From positions 3,582,068-3,609,567 of the forward strand of contig NC_091588.1 in the NCBI RefSeq assembly GCF_042767895.1: a stretch of 27,500 bases of DNA, written 5' to 3'. Made by a program: the position numbers and the translations under genes. The stretch is from Penaeus vannamei (Eukaryota > Arthropoda > Malacostraca > Decapoda > Penaeidae). The notes under the pieces are model-generated. The model was not told the DNA's origin, made no database searches, and was given only the letters and a program-made list of their open reading frames with translations. Of this stretch, positions 19,235 through 26,745 are shown one piece after another; the first letter of the stretch is position 1, and each line of letters opens with the position of its first letter.

Positions 19235-19369
19235 GTCTCCTTATCTCTTTTCTCTTCTCTTTCTCTCCGTATCTATTTCTCTCGCTTTTTCTCTCTTTCC
19301 GTATCCATTTCTCTCTCTTTTTCCCTCTCTCTCTCTTTCTCTCTCTCTCTATTTCTTTCTCTGTCTGTA

Positions 19370-19453
<84 letters not shown>

Positions 19454-19460
19454 TCTTTCC
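19140..19460. repeat. C14 run, (CT)n, then a 12-bp CT/TTT repeat
   Basis: C14 at 19140-19153, CT array at 19154-19226, imperfect CT to 19390. Then TTTCTCTCTCTC repeats with TTT at 19396, 19408, 19420, 19432, 19444 and 19456, a 12-bp periodicity. Confidence 0.93.
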
Positions 19461-19640
19461 TTCGATGTCCTCCCCTCCCCTAAACCCAGGCCTGGCCCAA
19501 GGAGATTGCCAACCGTCCGCCGTCTTCGTTATAGACTATCTAATAATCATCATCATTGGTTTGGATTTTTAAAAATGCTAAAAAGGAATGATAATAAAAA
19601 AAAAAAAAAATCCCCACATCAAAGTTCCGTCGAGATACCC
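19461..19640. other. Short spacer with A-run
   Basis: Mixed sequence with an A14 run near 19596-19610. No feature is recognised. Confidence 0.35.
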
Positions 19641-19815
19641 CCCCCCTTCCTCCTCCCCTCCCCCACCCCCCTTCCTAAACCTCTCCTCTTCCTCCCCTTC
19701 CTACACCTCTCCTCCCCTCTCTCCCCCCTTCCTAGACCTCTCCACTTCCTCCTCTCCCCCACTTCCTACACCTCTCCCCTCCCCCCCCCCCCCCCCCCCA
19801 TCCCCCCCCACCGAC
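19641..19815. repeat. C-rich tract with C19 run
   Basis: CTTCCTACACCTCTCC-type blocks recur about every 25-30 bp, followed by C19 at 19781-19799. Confidence 0.85.
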
Positions 19816-20125
19816 CTGCCTGACCCCCGCCCCGGACTTCTAATTAATATATGTGCAGGCCCGTGTCCGCAGCGATCGTGCCGTAAATCATGGCGGATCA
19901 GCGGCACTGGGGGCCTCCGCGGATTGCCCCAAACCCGCGCATAATGCCCACAGTGACACTTAATTTCTTCGTCGCCAGTTGCGGGCGGGTAACAGGGCAT
20001 TAGCCAGCCCGGGTTAAGTAAGAGAGCGCTGCCTGTCGACGTGCCAAGAGGACCGGCGACTATGATTAGCCGCGCGAGCACTCGGGGCCCCGCTCGCGAA
20101 CGCAGTCGGGCGATTGGCGGCGCCT
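19816..20125. other. CpG-rich single-copy-looking island
   Basis: About 300 bp, strikingly non-repetitive and CpG-rich. It contains GTGCCG ... CGGCAC arms (about 19878-19907), CTAATTAATAT near 19841, TGATTAGCC near 20063, and the composite palindrome CGCGAG-cact-CGGGGCCCCG-CTCGCG (20073-20098). It lies between large pyrimidine blocks and is a candidate regulatory element or CpG island. No coding evidence. Confidence 0.5.
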
Positions 20126-20340
20126 CTTCCTCTTCTCTCTCTCTCTCTCTCTCCTCTTTGCTTCGCTTCCTCCTCTCTCCTCTTTCTCTTCTCTCTTCGC
20201 TTCCTCTTCCTCTTCGCTTCCTCTTCTCTCTTCTTCCTCGTCTCGGTTCTCTCTCCTCTTCCTCTCCTCTTCGCTTCGCTTCCTCCTCTCTCTTCTTCCT
20301 CTTCTCGGTTCTATCTCCTCTTTTTTTTTTAATTTCTTCT
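20126..20340. repeat. CT-rich tract with 62-bp duplication
   Basis: CTTCGCTTCCTC-type pyrimidine repeats. A block ending CTCGGTTCT recurs with 62-bp offset (20242 and 20304). Confidence 0.88.
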
Positions 20341-20400
20341 CCGCTCGCATTCGCACGATCCACGCTGGTGGCTCCTCTTTCTCTTCTTATCATTCGTTTA
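20341..20400. other. Short mixed spacer
   Basis: Sixty bases of mixed sequence between pyrimidine blocks; nothing recognised. Confidence 0.3.
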
Positions 20401-20690
20401 CCTTTAGCTCCCCTCCCCCCTCTCCCCTCGTCTTCCTTTAGCCTATCATCAACCTCTTCGTCTAAACCCCCTCTCCCCCCTCCATCCCCCTTCCCCCTCC
20501 TCCCCCTCCATCCCCCTCCCTCTCCATCCCCCCTCCATCCCCCTCTCCCCCCTTCCTCCCTCTTCCCCCCGCCCCCTCTCCTCTCTCCTCCCCCTTCCCC
20601 TCTCCTCTCCCCCTCTCTCCTCTCTCCCGCCTCCATCCCCTCTCCCCCTTCCCCTCCCCCTCTCCCCTCCCCCCCCGCGTCCCGATCCTC
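20401..20690. repeat. C-rich polypyrimidine tract
   Basis: CCATCCCCC and CCCCTCTCC blocks. It has the opposite strand bias to the GGA-rich tracts at 20897-22434. Confidence 0.88.
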
Positions 20691-20896
20691 TTTTAACTCC
20701 ACATTGAGACATGACATGCGATGCTCTTTTTATCGCCCCGTGTGCCATTTAACTCCCCCCGGCTGAAAGGCGTACAAGAGATCGCGGGGGGGGGGGGAGA
20801 AAATATTATAAGCGAACGTACGAGAGCCGTTCGCCCTTACGACGCGCGATCGGGATCCCCTTATCCGCTGCTTAGTCGCAAATTATGCGGTTTCGG
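20691..20896. other. CpG-rich island with hairpin
   Basis: Mixed sequence with a G12 run at about 20786-20797, AATATTATAAG, then GCGAACG (20812-20818) paired with CGTTCGC (20828-20834). CpG-dense to 20890. No coding signal. Confidence 0.45.
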
Positions 20897-21000
20897 CGAT
20901 GAAGAGGGAGGGAGGAGAGGAGGAGGGGGAGGAGGAAGAGAGAGAGGAAGGAGGGAGGAAGGAGGAGAGAAGGAAGGAGAGGAGGGTGAATGGGGTTTAA
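20897..21000. repeat. GGA-rich polypurine tract
   Basis: GGAGG/GAGAGG units on the plus strand. Confidence 0.88.
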
Positions 21001-21106
21001 ATGAGATCGGAACAATAGACGAATGAACCGGACGCCTTTCTCGGGTGTTAAGATCCCCCGGTCCTTATCGTCGACACCGGCCAGGGGCGGCTTCGAAAGG
21101 CGTGGG
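21001..21106. other. Short CpG-containing island
   Basis: About 105 bp of mixed sequence (CGTCGACACCGG near 21068). Nothing recognised. Confidence 0.35.
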
Positions 21107-21304
21107 GGAGAGGAGGAGAGGGAGGTGGGAGGAGGAGGAGGAAGGGGAGGGAGAGGGAGGGAGGAGGGAGGAGGAGGGAGGAGGAGGAGGGGACAGGGAG
21201 AGGAGGAGGGAGGGGGAGAGGGAGGAAGTGAAGATGCGGAGGAGGAAAGGGGAAGAAGATACGGAAGAGAGAAGAAAGGGGAAGGGGACAAAAATCGGAA
21301 GGAA

Positions 21305-21400
<96 letters not shown>

Positions 21401-21540
21401 AGAGAGAGAGAGGACAAGTTAGCACGGAACGGGATAAGAGAATCCAAATGAGAGAAAGAAAGAGAAAGAGAAAGAGAGAACCCACCCCCCCCAAAAAAAA
21501 AAAATAATAAATAAATAAATAAAAGAGAGAGAAAGAGACG
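21107..21540. repeat. GGA tract, (GA)n and A-rich purine tail
   Basis: GGA/GGGA units at 21107-21306, an uninterrupted GA array at about 21307-21393, imperfect GA to 21480, C7/A10 runs and (AAAT)n at about 21503-21524. Confidence 0.93.
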
Positions 21541-21725
21541 GCGCTGCGAGAGCGACAAGAGTGCCGAAGCCCTCTAGCGGACGAGTTATAAATTACAGCA
21601 ATGTTCACCGTGACAGTTATGACGGCCTCTCGCGTACGGAATCGGAATAATTTACTCATTTTTCTCCCGGTTATTGATGGAGTTCGCTGCCTTCTGACAC
21701 TTTGTAGATTGGCGCTGTTTCGCTG
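21541..21725. other. Single-copy-looking island, CpG-containing
   Basis: About 185 bp of balanced composition with GTTATAAATTACAG (weak TATA-like) at about 21585-21598. Neither strand has a recognisable protein. The stop-free minus frame through it simply joins neighbouring repeats. Confidence 0.45.
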
Positions 21726-22434
21726 GCGAGGGGAGGGGAGGGAGGGAGGAGGAGTGGAGGGAGGAGGGGGTGGAGGTGGAGGAAGGGGAGCAGGAGGAGG
21801 GGAAGGGGCAGGAGGAGAGGAGCGGGGAGGGGAAGAGAGGTGAAGGTGGAAGAGGAAGGTGGGAGGGGGGGGAGGAGGAGGGGTGGTGGAAGAGGAAGGA
21901 GGGGGAGGGGAGGGAGGAATGGAGGGAGGGAGGGAGGGGGTGGAGGGAAGGTGGGAGGGTGGGAGGGAGGAGCGGGGAGGGGCAGGGAGGGAGGGGTGGT
22001 GGAAGAGGAAGGGGTAGGACGGGAGGGGAGGGAGGAGCGGGGAGGGGAGGGATGAGGGGGTGGAGGAAGAGGAAGGTGGGAGGAGAGGGGAGGGTGAAGG
22101 TGGAAGGGAGGGAGGAGGAGTGGAGGGAGGAGGGGGTGGTGGAGAGAGGAAGGGGCAGGACGGGAGGGAGGGAGGGGAGGTGGAAGAGGAAGGTGGGAGG
22201 GAAGGGGAGGGGAAGGGAGGTGAAGGTGGAAGGGAAGGGGCAGGAGGAGGTGAGGGTGGAAGAGGAAGAGGGGGAATGAAAGATGGAAGGGTATGAAAAG
22301 GGGAGGGGCAGGGAAGATAGAAGGGGAAGAGAAGGGGAAGGGAAAGATGGATGGGTAGGGAAAGGGAGGATTGAAGGGTAGGAAAAGAGGAGAGGAAGAC
22401 AGGGGGAAGGTGGAAGGGATGGAAGCTGGGGTAA
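21726..22434. repeat. 700-bp G-rich minisatellite-like tract
   Basis: Dense GGGAGG/GGAGGAG with the word GTGGAAGAGGAAGG or close variants recurring near 21847, 21888, 21999, 22065, 22180 and 22257. Plus-strand G-quadruplex potential is high throughout. The minus strand is pure Pro/Ser/Leu-coding-like and stop-free. Confidence 0.9.
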
Positions 22435-22648
22435 GGGGGGGGGGGGTGCAAGGAGGGCTTCCAACCTCCCTGCCAACACTCCTGATCGAAAGGAGGCTTG
22501 GGTTTCCAACTTCCCTGCCACTGCCAACACCTATTCGGCTTCTCTATCGTCCTTGTCCTGTGCCAACACTGCAGTATGTAAATTACTTTCCTGAAAGTGC
22601 TTGCAAAACATTTGCCTCCATTTTCGCGAGGTAAACACACGCGGGTGA

Positions 22649-22650
<2 letters not shown>
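22435..22650. other. Island with an internal direct repeat
   Basis: A G12 run at 22435-22446, then mixed sequence in which GGCTTCCAACCTCCCTGCCAACAC-like text recurs about 45-50 bp later (GTTTCCAACTTCCCTGCC...GCCAACAC), with GCCAACAC again near 22562. It looks like a degenerate short tandem array. No gene. Confidence 0.5.
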
Positions 22651-22736
<86 letters not shown>

Positions 22737-22842
22737 GTGTGCGTGTGTGTGCGTGTGTGTGCGCGTGTGCGTGTGTGTGTGCGTGTGTGTGCGTGTGTGT
22801 GCGCGTGTGCGTGTGTGTGTGTGTGCGTGTGTGCGCGCGCAT
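22651..22842. repeat. (TG)n with (GCGTGTGTGT) higher-order repeat
   Basis: Pure GT at 22651-22731, then 10-bp GCGTGTGTGT units. A 40-bp block (22741-22780) is repeated exactly at 22781-22820. The whole 190 bp is strictly alternating purine/pyrimidine, ending GCGCGCGCATG, so it is a strong Z-DNA candidate. Confidence 0.95.
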
Positions 22843-22845
<3 letters not shown>

Positions 22846-22915
<70 letters not shown>

Positions 22916-23011
22916 ACAGAGAGAGAGAATGAGAGAGAGAGATGAGAGAGAGAGAGAGAATGAGAGAGAGAGAGAAATGAGAGAGAGAGAGAGAATGAGA
23001 GAGAGAGAGAG

Positions 23012-23080
<69 letters not shown>

Positions 23081-23092
23081 GAGAGAGAAGTG
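22846..23092. repeat. (GA)n with periodic AATGAG interruptions
   Basis: GA array with ATGAG words at about 22929, 22942, 22960, 22977, 22995 and 23013 (mostly 17-18 bp apart), then pure GA to 23092 with one C interruption. Confidence 0.93.
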
Positions 23093-23094
23093 TT

Positions 23095-23190
23095 GTGAAT
23101 GAGAAAATGAGAATGCGTGTGCGTGCATACGTGTGCAACCGTGTGTGTGTGTACGTGTGTGTGCGTGTGTACATGTACCTGCCTGCACGT
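23095..23190. repeat. Imperfect TG-rich stretch
   Basis: GTGCGTGCATACGTGTGC and GTGTGTGTACGTGTGT words, partly alternating purine/pyrimidine. Confidence 0.75.
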
Positions 23191-23503
23191 CCCTGTACGC
23201 TCGCCCAAGAAGTCGCAATCTCCCGCCTTCCCCTACCCACCCCCCCACTCCCTCCCCTCCCCATTCCCCCGCCTCCACCCCCCAGGCACAAATGCACACC
23301 AACTCATACACTTGTCAACAAAGTGTAAACAAACTCCTCTCGCGCGGGACAGGTAGACAGGCCCGCGAGCCAGTCCCACAGGGAGGCATCAGTCACGTGT
23401 CACAGATAGGAATATTGACACCCAGACGCTCATACAGGCTTTCGTTATTCGCCCGGGGGCCACCGCCGCTGCCCGCCCGGCCTCTCCGCCCTCGCCTCCC
23501 TCA
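23191..23503. other. Island with a series of stem-loops
   Basis: After a C-rich stretch (23221-23285) the sequence is mixed. Successive hairpins are TACACTT-gtcaaca-AAGTGTA (23307-23327), CTCG(CG)CGGG with CCCGCGAG (23339-23369), GCC(AG)TCCC-aca-GGGAGGC (23369-23387) and GTGTCA/TGACAC (23397-23421). A TCACGTG E-box lies at about 23393. Whether it is transcribed is unknown. Confidence 0.45.
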
Positions 23504-23635
23504 ATGTCTTCGTCGGTGTCTTCGTCGGTGTCTTTGTCAGTGTCTTTGTCAGTGTCTTCGTCAGTGTCTCCGTCGGAGTCTTCTTCAGTGTCTTCCTCAG
23601 TGTCTCCTTCAGTGTCTTTGTCAGTGTCTTCGTCA
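23504..23635. repeat. 12-bp minisatellite, exactly 11 units
   Basis: The unit is GTGTCTTCGTCA with substitutions but no indels over 132 bp, so every frame is preserved. The minus strand reads [D/E]-[E/K/G]-D-[T/S/I] repeats (an acidic DEDT-type tract); the plus strand reads SVSS-type repeats. No start, splice or domain context supports coding, and the frame enters poly-Phe/Ser from the adjacent (GAA)n. Confidence 0.93.
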
Positions 23636-23637
23636 GA

Positions 23638-23850
23638 ACAGAAGAAGAAGAAGAAGAAGAAGAAGAAGAAGAAGAAGAAGAAGAAGAAGAAGAAGAAGAA
23701 GAAGAAGAAGAAGAAGAAGAAGAAGAAGATGATGAAGAAGAAGAAGGAGGAAGAAAGAAGATGATGAAGAAGATGATGAAGACGAAGAAGAAAAGAAAAG
23801 AACAAGAACAAGAAGAAATAAAAAAGAAGAAAGGAAAAAAAATTGACGAA
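23638..23850. repeat. (GAA)n tract with imperfect tail
   Basis: Near-perfect GAA/AAG at 23638-23728, then GAT/GAA/GGA mixtures and A-rich purine to 23850. It begins with GAACAGAAGAAG, the same word that begins the GAA tract near 1284. Confidence 0.94.
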
Positions 23851-24056
23851 GGACACATTCAATACCACTCACTCACGCACGCGCTCGCTCACACACACAC
23901 ACACACAAACACACGCGCGCGCACACAAACCCGCAGACGAACGCACAATTATCCACTGGAAACGAGGACGTAAAACTTGTAGGTATCACGTCTAAATGTT
24001 TACAACGGTCACGGCTCATAAAACATGATTGACAGCTAACCTTCCTGAGACCAGGG
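23851..24056. repeat. (CA)n patch and spacer
   Basis: CA/CGCG-rich sequence at about 23878-23927, then roughly 130 bp of mixed sequence with a TGTTTAC word near 23998. No gene. Confidence 0.6.
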
Positions 24057-24345
24057 CACGGGAGAGGGGGAGGAGGGGGGGAGAGGGGGAGGAGGGGAGG
24101 AGGGGAGGAGGGGGGAGATGGGACGGACCTGCGACCTCAAACCCTCTCCTTTTTCTCTTCTCTGTCTTTCTTTCTCTCTTCTCTATCTCTATCTATCCAT
24201 CTCGCTCTCTGTCTTTCTCTCTCTCTCTCTTTTTCCCCTTCTCTGTTCCTCCCCTTTCCTCCTTTCTCCTTCCCCTTCCTCTCCCCCTTTTTCCTTCCCC
24301 TTCCCTCCTCTATACCTCCTCCCTCCCTCCCTTCCTACTCCCTTA
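24057..24345. repeat. G-rich tract followed by polypyrimidine tract
   Basis: GGGGGAGGAGGGG units at 24061-24120 with G-quadruplex potential, then a CT/CCTT-rich pyrimidine block to 24345: a facing purine/pyrimidine pair. Confidence 0.87.
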
Positions 24346-24430
24346 CGTGTTATATGTGTATATATACACTATATACGGATATATGCAAATGTGTCTATTT
24401 AGGCGCACCTACATCTATATACACATTCCT
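24346..24430. other. AT-rich patch with a 14-bp palindrome
   Basis: GTGTATATATACAC at 24356-24369 is a perfect palindrome; related TATATAC words follow to 24424. Confidence 0.7.
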
Positions 24431-24546
24431 TTTAAACATAAACATTCATAAACCACCACTGTCATTACTCCCACTCCTTTCCATCACTTAAATTGGTAAT
24501 TATCACCCTAATTAGCAACACCTATTATTACAATTTCGAATGCGTG

Positions 24547-24562
24547 GTCACGTGACTTCCGT
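24547..24562. promoter_or_regulatory. CLEAR-type E-box abutting an ETS-type site
   Basis: GTCACGTGAC is a perfect palindrome at 24547-24556 and equals the CLEAR/M-box consensus bound by MiT/TFE and USF-type bHLH-zip factors. It overlaps ACTTCCG, the reverse complement of an ETS core (CGGAAGT). Binding is inferred from consensus only. Confidence 0.45.
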
Positions 24563-24832
24563 CCCTCTTTTTTTCTCTTCTCTTCAAAAAACTAACGAGC
24601 TGTGAAGTCAAATAAAACACTAAAAAGAAAACAAAACAAAACTAATCGAATCGCCAATCAAAACAAAATATCCAACGGTTAAAAATCAACCACAAAATTT
24701 GCGTTAATGATTATGAAAAAAAAAAATAATGAGAACGGATTCAAACGATCGCCGACGAGGTTCAAACGAGCGGTGAAAATAACGAGGCTTTTAACGGTTA
24801 AATTAATCCCTTCGAGACTTGGAATTTTTAAA

Positions 24833-24889
24833 AAGTATATAAATCTCGGTTTCTTAAAAAAAAGAAAAAAAAGTATATAAATCTCGGAA
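24833..24889 (+). repeat. 38-bp tandem duplication carrying TATATAAA
   Basis: AAGTATATAAATCTCGG occurs at 24833 and 24871. Each copy contains TATATAAA, a good TATA box on the plus strand, but no initiator-like sequence is evident at the usual distance, so promoter use is doubtful. Confidence 0.6.
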
Positions 24890-25095
24890 TATTAAAAAAA
24901 ATAATAAAAAATCCGAACACGTAAAAGATAAGACATTCGACTTAAAAAAAGAAAAGAAAAGAAAACTAAACTAGTGACGCACACACTTGACCAAATCATA
25001 TCCATTATCTGCCCCCCTTCCTAAAAAAGAAAAAAAAAAAAAAAAAAAAATTCAAATCCCGCTCCAAAACACCAAAACTGCATTCGTGCATTCTG

Positions 25096-25170
25096 ATTGG
25101 CCGACCGACCTCCCTCAAGAACGGCTCCCATTGGCTGACGGACGTGCAAAGCTCAACTGTCATTCATTGG
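25096..25170 (-). promoter_or_regulatory. Three phased CCAAT (Y-box) motifs
   Basis: On the minus strand CCAATCA, CCAATGG and CCAATGA correspond to ATTGG at 25096, 25130 and 25166 on the plus strand, spaced 34 and 36 bp. All three fit the NF-Y preference after CCAAT and share orientation. Multiple CCAAT boxes about 30-36 bp apart are typical of NF-Y-driven promoters. Function here is inference. Confidence 0.42.
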
Positions 25171-25200
25171 GATTACAAGACCCCAAATTTGACACAAATA

Positions 25201-25416
25201 CGGGGGAAAGGGGTGTAAGGAGGGGGGAAAGGGGTGTAAGGAGGGGGAAAGGGTGTGGGGAGGGGAAAGGGGGTGTAGGGAGGGGAAGGGTGTAGGGGGG
25301 GAAGGGGTGTAAGGGTGGGGGAAGGGGGTGTAGGGAGGGAAGGGGTGTGGAAGGGTGTAAGGAGGGGGAAGGGGGTGTAGGGAGGGGGAAGGGGGTGTAA
25401 GGAGGGGGAAGGGGGT
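25201..25416. repeat. G-rich minisatellite, about 17-24 bp unit
   Basis: About ten copies of GGAGGGGGAAGGGGGTGTA with variation in G-run length. Four-run G-quadruplex motifs occur throughout the plus strand. Confidence 0.9.
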
Positions 25417-25470
25417 TATTTCAGCCTTTCCGTCGCCATTATGCGAATAGGCGGTAAAAGAGATGGCGGG
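25417..25470. other. Short conserved-looking spacer with CGCCAT/ATGGCG arms
   Basis: CGCCAT at 25434-25439 and ATGGCG at 25463-25468 are complementary, and both resemble YY1-type cores (GCCAT/ATGGC). TTATGCGAATA between them is one base off an octamer. Low-confidence regulatory candidate. Confidence 0.3.
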
Positions 25471-26020
25471 TGGGGGAGGGGGAGGAAGAAGAGAGGAAGG
25501 GAGGGGAATATGAGGAAGAGAGGGGAAGAGGAGGAGAAGAGAGGGAAAGGGGAGGGGCGGAAGAAAGGAGAGGAGAGGGAAGGAATAAGAAGGGGAGGAG
25601 AGGAAGAACAGGAAGGAAATAGAACTTGAGGGTACGAGAGGGGAAAGGGCGAACAAGGGAGAGGAGGAAGGAAGGAAGGGGGAGGGGTGAGGAAGAGGGA
25701 GAAGGCACAATTGCAAAATAACGTGAGATAAGTATGAGTTGAAAGGAGATATTAGCAAAGGGAGCAAATAAGCAATGAGAGGGAAGGGATTAAAACAAAA
25801 AGGAGGAAATAGGGAGGGGAAGGGAGAGAGGGAGGGCAGTGGGAGGGAGAAGAGGGAGGGAGGAGTAGGAAGGAAGAGGAAGGGCAGGGGGTGGAGTTAG
25901 GTCGGAAGGAGCAGGAAGAGGGAGGAAGGGAGGGAGGGCAAGGGGAGGAGTTAGGGAGATTGATGGAGGGAGGAGGAGAGAGAGGGAGGGCAAGGGGGAG
26001 GGCAGAGGCGGCAGTCATGC
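25471..26020. repeat. 550-bp polypurine tract
   Basis: GGGA/GGAA/GAGG units with a less biased gap at about 25700-25800. GGAGGGAGGGCAAGGGG-type blocks repeat at 25930 and 25985. The minus strand is stop-free Pro/Ser/Leu by composition. Confidence 0.88.
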
Positions 26021-26290
26021 AGGCAGGCAGGCACAAGGGTGTCGTCGGGCGTGTCAGCGGCACGTGAATTGGCCGCAGTCATGCAAGGGCGGCCGCAGAG
26101 CCCAGCCGCAGCCGCAGCGCCGGGCCTCGGTGGGCGGGACTGTTAAAACCCCTGTCATTACACCGACTTGTCGTTAAGGCCGCAATTATGTGAAAGAAAT
26201 ACATGTCATTTAAGCGTAAAAATTGATTTACGTGGCGGTTTCGGATGGCGCCCGACGCCGTGTCAACTGGGATTTATGTGTGTGCAGTGG
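26021..26290. other. CpG-rich island with E-box, CCAAT and GC-box
   Basis: CACGTG (26061-26066) directly abuts AATTGG (26067-26072, inverted CCAAT). A NotI-type GCGGCCGC lies near 26089, CAGCCGCAGCCGCAG follows, then GGTGGGCGGGAC (Sp1-type GC box) near 26129. A (GCAG)3-type run is at 26021-26032. From 26150 the sequence is AT-rich, with CGTAAA-aattga-TTTACG near 26215-26232. It could be a CpG-island promoter; no exon is identified. Confidence 0.45.

Positions 26291-26378
<88 letters not shown>
26291..26378. repeat. (TG)n microsatellite, about 43 units
   Basis: An uninterrupted TG/GT array. It is followed by about 135 bp of mixed sequence with (GAGT)3 near 26429-26440 and (ACAG) units near 26474-26490. 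Confidence 0.96.
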
Positions 26379-26380
<2 letters not shown>

Positions 26381-26515
26381 CGGTGCATGCGTATACATGT
26401 GATCTTATTTATTATACATATAATCTAGTGAGTGAGTGAGTGTGTTAGTTTGTGTGTGTGTATGTGTGAAAAACAGACATACAGACAGACATGAGATCAC
26501 ACATTTCCACCCCAA

Positions 26516-26745
26516 AACACACTCTCCCTCCCCCCCTCCCTCCTCCTCCCTTCCTATCTAACCCTCTCCCTTCTTCCCCCTCCCCTTCCTATCTTCCTCC
26601 TCCCCTCCTCCCCTTCCCCCTTCCTATCCCCCTCTTTCCCTTCCTATCTCCCCCTCCTTCCCATCTAACCTCCTTCTCCTTCCCACCTTCCTCCCCCCTT
26701 TCCTTCCTTCTCCTTCCTCCTCCTCTCCGTCTGCCTCTTCCCCCC
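26516..26745. repeat. C-rich polypyrimidine tract
   Basis: CCCTCC/CTTCCTATC blocks; CCTTCCTATC recurs several times between 26549 and 26650. Confidence 0.9.

Larger units (their letters stand above)
24431..25200. other. Longest single-copy-looking island, candidate regulatory region
   Basis: About 770 bp, AT-rich with A-tracts (A11 near 24716, A21 at 25030-25050) but not tandemly repetitive except for one 38-bp duplication. It holds a CLEAR/ETS composite, duplicated TATA-like words and three CCAAT boxes (listed separately). No open frame with recognisable product is present, so any transcript start would be for an unseen gene or a non-coding RNA. Confidence 0.5.

Noticed and set aside
21048..23297. 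749-codon stop-free frame on the minus strand
   Set aside because: It joins (CT)n, a GGA-complement tract, (CA)n and (CT)n, none of which can encode stops. The composition is Ser/Leu/Pro/Thr/His only, with no domain and no codon bias.
23133..23732. Arg/Cys-rich plus frame and poly-Lys/poly-Arg frames over GAA tracts
   Set aside because: Simple readings of the 12-bp repeat and (GAA)n.
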